A DNA stretch of 64,000 bases from Pantoea rwandensis. GTDB taxonomy: Bacteria > Pseudomonadota > Gammaproteobacteria > Enterobacterales > Enterobacteriaceae. The stretch is from the NCBI RefSeq assembly GCF_000759475.1, contig NZ_CP009454.1, positions 1,116,001-1,180,000 of the forward strand, read 5' to 3'. A program made the translations under genes and the position numbers. Positions 49,503 through 57,709 of this stretch are shown piece after piece. How positions within the stretch are numbered: position 1 is the first letter of the stretch; each line of letters starts with the position of its first letter. The notes beneath the pieces were generated by a model. It was not told where the DNA came from. It worked only from the letters and a program-made list of their open reading frames with translations, and made no database searches.

Positions 49503-50050
49503 AATCATTCCTTACTGATTATCCAAGGTCAGTGCTTTTTCACCTGGTGATTCATTTATGTAACGAATCCGAAGTCAAACAAGAGCCACGATCGGCTTTA
49601 CCGCGTAAGTGCCCGACATCTAGGAATATTCTTAGATGATGGATTTATGATTTATATCAGTTTTCTTTACTATAGATCAGCAAATCAACACTGGGAGCGT
49701 TGCGCTTAGATTTTTCATTAATCAATCCACACTTTTCGCCGATAACGCAGTAATCGCAAGGGATGACAACCGGTTAAAAAAACTAAACAGCGAGTGATTT
49801 AACCCTCTACCGCGATTAACCGTTCAATGCTATGTTCGTGCATTAATCAGATATTATTAATTTTTCTGACTGCGACTGACGATGAAAAACCAAAAACATA
49901 GTGCGGTGTTTCCAGAATTGTCTGGATCGGTTACTCCCTCTGCCTCACTGCGTGCGGTCATGACTCACCTTTAATCAATGTTCTCGAACACTTTGAACTT
50001 TTTTGACGATACAGCACCTGCTCCGCAGCGGGCTGAGTTTAGGAGCGCAC
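49503..50050. promoter_or_regulatory. 548-bp divergent control region, pilus operon versus MHYT genes
   Basis: AT-rich non-coding region. It holds the RcsAB box listed separately and an inverted repeat TCCAGA-ATTG-TCTGGA at 49911-49926. On the minus strand, TTGTTTGACT followed by TACATAAAT near 49555-49590 is a possible promoter for the pilus genes. No c-di-GMP riboswitch pattern or gene-like open frame was seen. Confidence 0.6.
49621..49634 (-). promoter_or_regulatory. RcsAB box
   Basis: On the minus strand the 14 bases read TAAGAATATTCCTA, an exact copy of the published RcsAB-box consensus. It lies 119 bp before the start codon of the first pilus gene and about 415 bp before the first MHYT gene on the other strand. 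Confidence 0.75.
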
Positions 50051-52153
50051 ATGCTGCTGGTTACCTGGGATAGCGTTCTGGTCACGGTTTCATTGATCGT
50101 GGCCTTCATTGCTGCGTTTACCGCACTGGATACGGCGGGACGCGTCGCGGTTTCACGCGGCTGTCTGGCGAAAATGTGGCTGATTGGCGGTGGCACCGCG
50201 ATGGGCATTGGCATCTGGGCGATGCACTTCATTGGCATGCTGGCGATGATGATGCCGATGACCATGCGTTATGACATTACCCTCACCACGGTTTCTCTGC
50301 TGGTAGCGATCCTCTCTGCCATCTTTGCTTTCGCGCAGGGCGTGCAGGGCAGCCATTTAACTCCACGTCGGCTGCTTCGTGGCACACTGATACTCGGCAG
50401 CGGTGTCGTGGCGATGCATTACATCGGCATGAATGCCTTGATGATCGAACCGGCGATACGCTGGGACATGCCGCTGGTCGCGCTCTCCGTGGTGATTGCC
50501 TATGCCGCCTCAGGTGCGGCCCTGTGGCTGGCGTTTCATCTGCGCCAGGGCGAGAGCGTGTGGATCATGCGCGTTTGTGCTGCGCTGGTGATGGGCATTG
50601 CCATCGCCGGGATGCACTATACCGGCATGGCCGCGGCGGAGTACAGTATGCCGAGCACCATGCAGCAGCATCATGGCATCAGTGAAGATGGATTGGCGGT
50701 GTGGGTGACCATTATCACATTGTCCATCCTCGGCCTCACGCTGTTAGTTTCCATGCTGGATGCCCAGCTACGCGCGGCACGTCTGGCCACCAAACTCAAA
50801 CGCGCCAACAGTGAACTGCGCCAGCTGGCGATGCATGACAATCTCACCTCGCTGCCCAACCGCGTGCTGCTGGAGCAGCAACTGACGGCACAGATCAAGC
50901 AAGCCACTTTGCAGGATGAAACCTTTGCGCTGATGTTTATGGATCTCGACGGCTTCAAAGCGGTCAACGATACCTGGGGCCATCATGTGGGCGATCGTCT
51001 GCTCATCGCGGTAGCCGAGCGACTGCGCGTACAACTGGGCGAAGGCGTGTTACTTGCGCGACTTGGAGGCGATGAGTTTGTGTTGCTGTGTCCGCAATAC
51101 AATGATTTGCAGGCCTCGGCGCTGGCGCAACAGTTGGTCAATGCCATCGATGCGCCGTTTGAACTGGATCGTTATTCGCTGCGGGTGTCACTCAGTATTG
51201 GCATCGTGGTGTTCCCACTGCACGGTCGAAGTCAGCAGGAGATGATGTTCAACGCCGATTCCGCCATGTACCACACCAAACACAGTGGCCGAAACGGCTG
51301 GTGCCTGTTTGAGCCTGTGATGAGCGCGGTGGCGCAGCATCAGCTGGCGCTGGCGAATGATCTGTGGAATGCGCTGGAATATCAGGAAATGTGCCTGTTC
51401 TATCAGCCAAAATTCCGCGCGGGCGGCACGGTGCTGATGGGCTTCGAAGCGTTATTGCGCTGGCAGCATCCACGTCGGGGATTGCTGATGCCAGATATGT
51501 TCCTGCCGCGCGCGGAGAAAACCGGGCAAATCGTGGCGCTGGGCAATTGGGTGATCAACGAGGCGTGCCGCCAGTTGAAGCAGTGGCACGATGAAGGTCA
51601 CCGCGACTGGAGCGTGTCCGTCAACCTTTCGGCGTTGCAATTCCATCAGCGTGATCTTATCGACAGCTTACGTCATGCACTGCAACGTTATCAGCTGCCG
51701 GAGGGCGCGCTGATGCTGGAGATAACCGAGAATATCGCGATGCGCGACCCGCAGTTCAGCCAGCAGCGCATTGCTGAACTGCACCAGTTGGGCGTGAAAG
51801 TGGCTATCGATAACTTCGGTATCGGTTATGCCAATTTGCTGCATCTGAAACATCTGGAAGCCACCGAACTGAAAATCGACCGCGCCTTTATTAACAGCCT
51901 GCGTGCCGACAGCGAGGACGCCACCGTCGTGAGCGCGATGCTGACGCTGGCCCAAAGTCTCAATCTGCGCATGGTCGCCGAAGGGGTGGAAACTGAGGAG
52001 CAGCAGCGTTTGCTGACCGGACTCGGTTTTGACACGCTGCAGGGCTATCTGCTCGGCAAGCCGACACCAGCGGAGCGTATCGGTGAATTCACCGCTGCGT
52101 TTAATGCACCGCCGCTGTTTGCTGAGCACCCGCTGCCTTTAACCAGCGCCTGA
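50051..52153 (+). CDS. MHYT-GGDEF-EAL c-di-GMP signalling protein 1
   Basis: 700-residue membrane sensor. The seven-helix MHYT domain (about 1-240) contains the three motifs MHFIGM (58-63), MHYIGM (122-127) and MHYTGM (188-193), proposed to bind metal and sense gas or redox state. The GGDEF motif (339-343) is intact with no RxxD inhibitory site before it. The EAL motif (466-468) is intact, but the metal-binding loop usually DDFGTGYSSL reads D587-N-F-G-I-G-Y-A-N-L, so phosphodiesterase activity is probably lost or low. ATG 50051 has AGGAG five bases upstream. Confidence 0.92.
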   Translation: MLLVTWDSVLVTVSLIVAFIAAFTALDTAGRVAVSRGCLAKMWLIGGGTAMGIGIWAMHFIGMLAMMMPMTMRYDITLTTVSLLVAILSAIFAFAQGVQGSHLTPRRLLRGTLILGSGVVAMHYIGMNALMIEPAIRWDMPLVALSVVIAYAASGAALWLAFHLRQGESVWIMRVCAALVMGIAIAGMHYTGMAAAEYSMPSTMQQHHGISEDGLAVWVTIITLSILGLTLLVSMLDAQLRAARLATKLKRANSELRQLAMHDNLTSLPNRVLLEQQLTAQIKQATLQDETFALMFMDLDGFKAVNDTWGHHVGDRLLIAVAERLRVQLGEGVLLARLGGDEFVLLCPQYNDLQASALAQQLVNAIDAPFELDRYSLRVSLSIGIVVFPLHGRSQQEMMFNADSAMYHTKHSGRNGWCLFEPVMSAVAQHQLALANDLWNALEYQEMCLFYQPKFRAGGTVLMGFEALLRWQHPRRGLLMPDMFLPRAEKTGQIVALGNWVINEACRQLKQWHDEGHRDWSVSVNLSALQFHQRDLIDSLRHALQRYQLPEGALMLEITENIAMRDPQFSQQRIAELHQLGVKVAIDNFGIGYANLLHLKHLEATELKIDRAFINSLRADSEDATVVSAMLTLAQSLNLRMVAEGVETEEQQRLLTGLGFDTLQGYLLGKPTPAERIGEFTAAFNAPPLFAEHPLPLTSA

Positions 52154-52313
52154 TAAACAATTTTTATTTTCTTCCGCATCGGAAGGTTTCATCGTTCAAA
52201 GACTCAAATCGGCAGGTTATCTGCCGATAAATCACACAATAAAACCAATGACATTGACTTTTTCTTTATAACACCACAGCTGAGTGACAACGGCTTTAAC
52301 TTGGGAAATCACT

Positions 52314-54404
52314 ATGTTAGTGACTTCGTACGATTCGTTTACCGTCATCGTTTCCATTCTGGTGGCGATGCTGGCTTCGTTTACCGCGCTGGATATGGCG
52401 GGCCGCGTAGCTTCTTCAACCGGCAAGGTGGCGCTGGTTTGGTTATTAGGCGGTGGATTCGCCATGGGCGTGGGCGTCTGGGCGATGCATTTCATCGGCA
52501 TGCTATCGATGAGCCTGGATATGGTGATGAGTTACGATCCGCTGCTAACGGCGACGTCGATGGCGGTGGCGATTCTGGCATCGATTTTTGCCTTGTGGCT
52601 GGTGTGCTCATCCCATGATTTATCCTGGCGGCGCTTAACGGGCGGGGCTTTGGTGCTCGGTTCCGGCGTGGTCGCCATGCACTACATGGGCATGGCCGCG
52701 CTGATGTTTGCGCCGGGCATCGTCTGGAATTGGGGCTGGGTTGCCGCTTCGGTGGTGATTGCGCTGGTGGCATCGGGCGCGGCACTGTGGCTCGCCTTTA
52801 ACCTGCGTGAAGGACATGGTCGCGTGACGATGCTGCGTCTCGGTGCTTCGGTGGTGATGGGCTGCGCCATTGCCGGCATGCACTACACCGGTATGGCCGC
52901 TGCCAGCTTCCCGATGATGAGTCATGCCACGCACATGGGCGTCAACAGCAACTGGCTGGCGATAGTGGTCACCGTGGTGACGCTGGCGATCCTCGGTATC
53001 ACCTTGCTGGTTTCGATGCTGGATGCTCGGCTGCAAGCGCGCACCTCTATCCTTGCGCACTCGCTGGCGGAAGCCAACCGTGAACTGGCGCAGCTGGCCC
53101 TGCACGACAACCTGACACGCCTGCCAAACCGTATTTTGCTCGAGGATCGTCTGGAGCAATCCATGAACAAGGCCAACCGCGAAAAGTCGCAGTTTGCGCT
53201 GATGTTTATGGATTTGGATGGCTTCAAAGCGGTCAACGATGCTTTTGGTCACCATGTCGGTGACAACCTGCTGATTGCCGTGGCCGAGCGTATGATCGGC
53301 CAAATGAAAGGTCACCACACGCTGGCGCGCATGGGCGGCGACGAGTTTGTGCTGCTGATCGAAATCGATGAGCCCAATGATGCCGCTGCGGTAGCGGATG
53401 CGCTGGTGAAAGCGGTCGATCGCCCGTTCGATATTTCGCGCTATGAACTGATGGTGTCACTGAGTATCGGCATCGCGGTCTACCCTGGCGACGGGAAAGA
53501 TGAGCGCGAGCTGATGTTTAACGCCGATGCCGCGATGTACCACACCAAGAACAACGGCCGTAATGGCTACAACTTCTTCCAGCCATCGATGAACACCCTC
53601 GCGCAGTCGCAGCTGCAGCTGAACAACGACCTGTGGCAAGCATTAGATAACGGCGAGTTACGTCTGTTTTACCAGCCAAAATACTGTGCGCCGAGCGGTC
53701 CGATTCTTGGTTTTGAAGCCCTGTTGCGGTGGGAACATCCTTCGCGCGGTTTGCTGGCACCGGACAAATTCCTGCCGATTGCCGAGAAGACTGGCATGAT
53801 CATCAACATCGGCAATTGGGTGATCAACGAAGCCTGTCGTCAGTTGCATAGCTGGCATCTGCAGGGCCATCCACACTGGTCGGTAGCGGTGAATCTCTCC
53901 GCGCTGCAGTTTGAACAGAGCAACCTGGTGGAAACCGTGACGCAGGCGCTGGCGAAGCACCAGATCCCGGCCGAATTGCTGACGCTGGAAGTGACGGAAA
54001 CCACCGCGATGCGTGATCCAGAAGAGAGTGTGCGTATCCTGACACAACTGACGGATATGGGCGTGAAAGCCTCGATCGATGATTTTGGTACGGGTTACTC
54101 CAGCCTGCTCTATTTGAAACGTTTGCCCGCCAGTGAGTTGAAGATTGACCGTGCCTTCGTCAATGAGCTGCAGGCGAAATCAGAAGATGCCACCATCGTC
54201 TCTGCCATTGTGGCACTGGCGCAGTCACTGGATCTCAAAGTGGTCGCAGAAGGGGTGGAAACACAGGATCAGCAAGCGTTTCTCACCGGCCTGGGTTGCG
54301 ATACGTTGCAGGGTTATCTGCTGGGTAAACCGGTGCCGCCGGAACGCATCCATGAGTTGCCGAATTTTGTCGAAAACGAGCAGCAGCTGGTGCAGCTACC
54401 TTAA
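52314..54404 (+). CDS. MHYT-GGDEF-EAL c-di-GMP signalling protein 2
   Basis: 696-residue paralogue of the preceding gene with the same architecture: MHYT sensor domain (1 to about 240; three MHY/F motifs), GGDEF near residue 341 and EAL near 467. Here the EAL metal loop is canonical, DDFGTGYSSLLYL, and the other catalytic residues (NLSALQ, LEVTETTAM, KIDRAF, AEGVET) are present, so it should be an active phosphodiesterase, possibly bifunctional. ATG 52314 follows GGGA at nine bases. It begins 160 bp after the first gene; the pair looks like a tandem duplication followed by divergence. Confidence 0.92.
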   Translation: MLVTSYDSFTVIVSILVAMLASFTALDMAGRVASSTGKVALVWLLGGGFAMGVGVWAMHFIGMLSMSLDMVMSYDPLLTATSMAVAILASIFALWLVCSSHDLSWRRLTGGALVLGSGVVAMHYMGMAALMFAPGIVWNWGWVAASVVIALVASGAALWLAFNLREGHGRVTMLRLGASVVMGCAIAGMHYTGMAAASFPMMSHATHMGVNSNWLAIVVTVVTLAILGITLLVSMLDARLQARTSILAHSLAEANRELAQLALHDNLTRLPNRILLEDRLEQSMNKANREKSQFALMFMDLDGFKAVNDAFGHHVGDNLLIAVAERMIGQMKGHHTLARMGGDEFVLLIEIDEPNDAAAVADALVKAVDRPFDISRYELMVSLSIGIAVYPGDGKDERELMFNADAAMYHTKNNGRNGYNFFQPSMNTLAQSQLQLNNDLWQALDNGELRLFYQPKYCAPSGPILGFEALLRWEHPSRGLLAPDKFLPIAEKTGMIINIGNWVINEACRQLHSWHLQGHPHWSVAVNLSALQFEQSNLVETVTQALAKHQIPAELLTLEVTETTAMRDPEESVRILTQLTDMGVKASIDDFGTGYSSLLYLKRLPASELKIDRAFVNELQAKSEDATIVSAIVALAQSLDLKVVAEGVETQDQQAFLTGLGCDTLQGYLLGKPVPPERIHELPNFVENEQQLVQLP

Positions 54405-54409
54405 GGTAA

Positions 54410-54428
54410 GGGGGCAGTGATTGCCCCC
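54410..54428 (+). terminator. Hairpin after the second MHYT gene
   Basis: GGGGGCA/TGCCCCC with loop GTGAT, just after the stop codon. No T run. Confidence 0.5.
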
Positions 54429-54429
54429 A

Positions 54430-54640
54430 TGCCAACTTCTCCTGCAAGCCGGGGAAGGTGCACGCCTGTGCGCGCAGAAAGTGAGTGCCTGAGTGTGATT
54501 CCCTCGCCTGTACGAGTCTCTCAGCTCAATACCCTTCTCCCGTCAGCAGGGGATGGGCGGTAAAGCCTGAGTACAGCATCGATTCCCTGCCCAACGATGC
54601 TCTCTCTCGCTTGCGGGACAGGCCCAGGGTGAGGGAAAAT
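54430..54640. repeat. Cluster of degenerate REP-like palindromic elements
   Basis: Several imperfect palindromes with CTTCTCC...GGGGAAG, CCCTTCTCCCG...GGGGATGGG and CTCTCTCGCTTGCGGGACAG followed by GCCCAGGGTGAGGG. They resemble scattered intergenic repeats of the form CTCTCCCGCTTGCGGGAGAG. No coding sequence is seen in this stretch. Confidence 0.5.
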
Positions 54641-54671
54641 GGTCGCCTCTATCCCCCATATCGGAGCCAGG

Positions 54672-56087
54672 GTGGCGAAATATCAGCAGTTGGTTGATCA
54701 GCTTCGGACGCAGATTGAAGCGCGCATCTGGCCGCCGGGCGAAAAGCTGCCGTCGTTGCGTCAGCAGGCGGAACAGAGCGGCCTCAGCCTGATGACGGTG
54801 ATGCACGCCTATGAAGTGCTGGAAAGCCAGGGCTGGATCCAGTCAAAACCGCAATCCGGATACTACGTTGCGCCGCGTGCCGCCGAAAGCCGTCCGCGAC
54901 TGCCCACGCAGGCGATTGCCAAAACCGAGCAGGCGGACACCAACAGTTTCGTTTTTGATGTGCTGCAAGCCACGCGTGACCCGGGCATCATGCCGTTTGG
55001 CTCTGCCTTTCCCGATCCTGAACTCTTTCCACAGCGTCAGCTGATGCGCTCGCTGGTTAAGGTCTCACACAATCTGAAACCCAGCGATGCCCTGAATAAC
55101 CTGCCGCCAGGCAACGAAGCGCTGCGTAAAATTCTGGCGCAACGTTATGCCCAGCAGGGCATCACCTTGTCGCCGGACGATATCGTCATCACCAATGGTG
55201 CGATGGAAGCGCTGAACCTCAGCCTGCAAGCGGTGACTGAACCCGGCGATTGGGTAGTAATTGAAAATCCTTCGTTTTACGGTGCCTTGCAGGTGATTGA
55301 GCGGCTGAAACTGAATGCGATTGCCATCGCCAGCGATGTCGAGCAGGGCATCGATCTCGACGAGCTGGAGCAGGCGCTGCAACGCTGGCCGGTCAAAGCC
55401 TGCTGGCTGATGACTAACCGACAAAACCCGCTGGGCTTTACCCTGAGCGCTGAACGAAAACAGCAGTTGGTGTCTTTGCTGGCGCGCTATCAGGTCGCGA
55501 TGATTGAGGATGATGTTTACAGCGATCTCTACAGCGGTCACGACAAGCCTTTGCCCGCCAAAGCCTTTGATCGCGAGGGGAATGTGCTGCACTGCGGCAG
55601 TTTTTCGAAGAATCTGGTGGCGGGATTTCGCGTAGGTTGGGTGGCTGCCGGGCGCTACGCACAGCGCGTACAGCGAATTCAGCTCATGAGCACGCTCTCC
55701 ACCAGCGCGCCGATGCAGCTGGCATTAGCTGACTTCCTCAGCACCCGCAGTTACGACACGCACTTAAAGAAACTGCGCCAGGCGCTGGCTAAGCGTAAGC
55801 AGCTTGCACATCAGGCTTTACGTCGCGTGCTGCCTGCTGACGCGCAGATCAGCGATACGCCGGGCGGCTATTTCCTGTGGATTGCGCTGCCGCAGCAGAT
55901 CAACACCACGCAGCTCTATCATTTGGCGTTAAAAGAGGGCATCAGCATCGCCCCCGGCCAGCTGTTCTCGGGCAGTGAAGGGTTCAGCCACTGCTTCCGC
56001 TTCAACACCGCCTGGCCGTGGGATGCCCGCGCTGAGGCGGCGGTGGAGACGTTAGGGAAATTGATTGCTCAGCTGGAATCGCCCTAA
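54672..56087 (+). CDS. MocR-type regulator (GntR DNA-binding plus aminotransferase fold)
   Basis: 471-residue PLP-dependent transcriptional regulator. Residues 1 to about 70 form a GntR winged helix (KYQQLVDQLRTQIEARIW... SLRQQAEQSGLSLMTVMHAYEVLESQG), and the rest a class I aminotransferase-like domain with the PLP Lys near residue 313 in SFSKN, plus MTNRQNPLG and MIEDDVYSDLY. It resembles E. coli YdcR. GTG 54672 has GGAG five bases upstream and matches the family start better than ATG 54639. Target genes are unknown. Confidence 0.87.
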   Translation: MAKYQQLVDQLRTQIEARIWPPGEKLPSLRQQAEQSGLSLMTVMHAYEVLESQGWIQSKPQSGYYVAPRAAESRPRLPTQAIAKTEQADTNSFVFDVLQATRDPGIMPFGSAFPDPELFPQRQLMRSLVKVSHNLKPSDALNNLPPGNEALRKILAQRYAQQGITLSPDDIVITNGAMEALNLSLQAVTEPGDWVVIENPSFYGALQVIERLKLNAIAIASDVEQGIDLDELEQALQRWPVKACWLMTNRQNPLGFTLSAERKQQLVSLLARYQVAMIEDDVYSDLYSGHDKPLPAKAFDREGNVLHCGSFSKNLVAGFRVGWVAAGRYAQRVQRIQLMSTLSTSAPMQLALADFLSTRSYDTHLKKLRQALAKRKQLAHQALRRVLPADAQISDTPGGYFLWIALPQQINTTQLYHLALKEGISIAPGQLFSGSEGFSHCFRFNTAWPWDARAEAAVETLGKLIAQLESP

Positions 56088-56233
56088 ATGGCGACGCTAT
56101 AAATGCGGCTGACTTTAATCGCGGCATACAGAAGCGGCCCGATAAATGCCGCTGCCGTATTAGGCGAACCAGCACAATCGCGAGAATTTTGTAGGGTGCG
56201 CATTAATGCGCACCTCCAATAAATGGCAATGAA
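56088..56233. repeat. Intergenic palindromic repeats containing ATAAATG cores
   Basis: GGTGCGCATT followed by its exact reverse complement at 56195-56214, preceded by GTAGG. ATAAATG occurs three times nearby at about 56100, 56144 and 56220, the second inside AGCGGC...GCCGCT. The palindrome resembles the hairpin core at 37002-37021. Confidence 0.5.
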
Positions 56234-56716
56234 TCAGATGGATGACGCCTGTTTATTTCCCCATGTCAGGTAATAAACATCATAAAAATCCACTTCGCCT
56301 TTCTGCTTCATCAGGCGATCGATGCCGCTGCGCACGCGGTCGGGCGTGCCGGGATTCTCCACGATTTTATCCAGCGCCTGCTGGGACACCGGCTGCACGT
56401 AATACCACTCCCCGTTGTAGCACACGCGCAGATCCAGCGTGTCGATATCCTCAAAGCGGTATTTGGGGTTGATATCCATCAGCATCAGGAAGCTCATCAC
56501 CAATACAAAGGCGGTGGCGAACCAGAACGCGGGCCAGCCGAGCATATCAGTGGAGAAGATCAGCGCCACGCACAGCGCGTAGCACAGGTACATGATCGCC
56601 CACAGCCCCGGATGGGTTTTGAGGAATGAAAAGCTAAAGCGTGGCAGATTATCGCGCTGGCCTTCACGGTTCAGCGTGGCGATTTCATCGAGCAGAATTT
56701 GTTTGATCGCTTCCAT
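56234..56716 (-). CDS. ylaC: YlaC family inner-membrane protein
   Basis: 160-residue protein matching E. coli YlaC in its key blocks: RDNLPRFSFSFLKTHPGLW near the N-terminus, two adjacent membrane helices (about 37-57 and 61-80), and RFEDIDTLDLRVCYNGEWYYV followed by an acidic soluble tail (GEVDFYDVYYL). Function is unknown; it is an inner-membrane protein with both ends likely in the cytoplasm. AGAGGTG lies before ATG 56716. It is a single gene here. Confidence 0.85.
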   Translation of the reverse strand: MEAIKQILLDEIATLNREGQRDNLPRFSFSFLKTHPGLWAIMYLCYALCVALIFSTDMLGWPAFWFATAFVLVMSFLMLMDINPKYRFEDIDTLDLRVCYNGEWYYVQPVSQQALDKIVENPGTPDRVRSGIDRLMKQKGEVDFYDVYYLTWGNKQASSI

Positions 56717-56969
56717 AGTTCACCTCTAAATGTTACTGCCTGCCAGTTAATCACATAACAGTGAAGCGAATCAGACACAGATCCTGAGTGTTTTTTTATA
56801 ACAGTTTGCTGGCGGTTTTATCGGCCCCACAAAATGTTAAATATGTTGCTAACTAATTTGGCTTTAGTAAGGTAAATCATTCTTTTATGTGAATTTTGTC
56901 GGCGGGCGCACATTGCAATGCCGTCGGGGTTTGCCACAATTAAGCAACGTGGCTTCCCGGAGAAAGAGT

Positions 56970-57584
56970 ATGACTGCCAACACTTCCAGCCTGCTGTTAC
57001 TGATGTCTTTCGCCGCCGGTACCTTTTCTGCAGGTTCATCCAATAATCCGCAGCATTTGATGCTGTCGCAGCCCTCAGGCGGCGTGCCTAATAATCTGCT
57101 GCCGCTGATCATCTGGCCGGGCATCGCGCCTGACTATGATGAAGAGCTGCAAAGCAACAGCGCCGAATGGTTTGAAAAAACCTTCACTGCCAACGGCTGG
57201 CCGGCCGCGTGGCGCGCACCGATCTTCCCTTACACTCATTACCATCCGAATACCCATGAAGTGCTGGGTGTGGCGTCCGGTTGGGCGGAAGTGCTGTTTG
57301 GTGGCGATAGCGGCCGCATGGTGACGCTGCGCGAGGGCGATGCGGTGCTGATCCCCGCCGGTGTCGGCCATAAACAGGTGTTCGCCTCAGACGACTTTTT
57401 CGCCGTTGGCGCCTATCCTGAAGGCATGTCCCCGGAAACCGTGCGTGATGAACCTTCTCGTTTACGCGCGGCGAAAGATCAAATCGCGCGCGTGCCTTTA
57501 CCGCATCGCGATCCTTTCACGGGGGGCGATGGAGCGTTGACGGATATCTGGCTGCCAATTGCGCAGCAGTTAATGCACCAGTAA
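56970..57584 (+). CDS. Cupin-domain protein (YjlB/COG4297 family)
   Basis: 204-residue protein with a cupin fold. QPSGGVPNNLLPLIIWPG is the family N-terminal block, and the metal site appears as H90-x-H92 with H96-E97 in THYHPNTHEVLG and H134 in GVGHKQ. No activity has been firmly assigned to this family. About 30 residues precede the usual start and contain a hydrophobic run (SSLLLLMSFAAG) without basic residues, so it may be a weak signal peptide or a wrong start; ATG 56970 has GGAG nearby and is the only well-placed start. It lies 125 bp before the ATP-grasp gene. Confidence 0.75.
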   Translation: MTANTSSLLLLMSFAAGTFSAGSSNNPQHLMLSQPSGGVPNNLLPLIIWPGIAPDYDEELQSNSAEWFEKTFTANGWPAAWRAPIFPYTHYHPNTHEVLGVASGWAEVLFGGDSGRMVTLREGDAVLIPAGVGHKQVFASDDFFAVGAYPEGMSPETVRDEPSRLRAAKDQIARVPLPHRDPFTGGDGALTDIWLPIAQQLMHQ

Positions 57585-57629
57585 GGTGCAATCTGAGGGT
57601 TATCCGGCGCTGCTCCGTTATCGGGGCGC

Positions 57630-57690
57630 GTGTGCCGTTTGGGGCGTGAGCCTCTGGCACACTTTGTGCAGGAGAGGATCCAGGTCCTCT
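57630..57690 (+). other. Structured leader before the ATP-grasp/Anbu operon
   Basis: GTGTGCC (57630-57636) pairs with GGCACAC (57656-57662) with an inner GGGGC/GCCTC stem around GTGA, followed by a second hairpin AGAGGA-TCCAGG-TCCTCT (57673-57690) ending 20 bases before the start codon. It may be a terminator for the cupin gene or a regulatory leader. Confidence 0.45.
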
Positions 57691-57709
57691 GACAAGCGCC
57701 GGGTAAATC

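Noticed and set aside
49503..50050. c-di-GMP riboswitch in the pilus/MHYT control region
   Set aside because: The conserved GEMM aptamer sequence blocks are not present.
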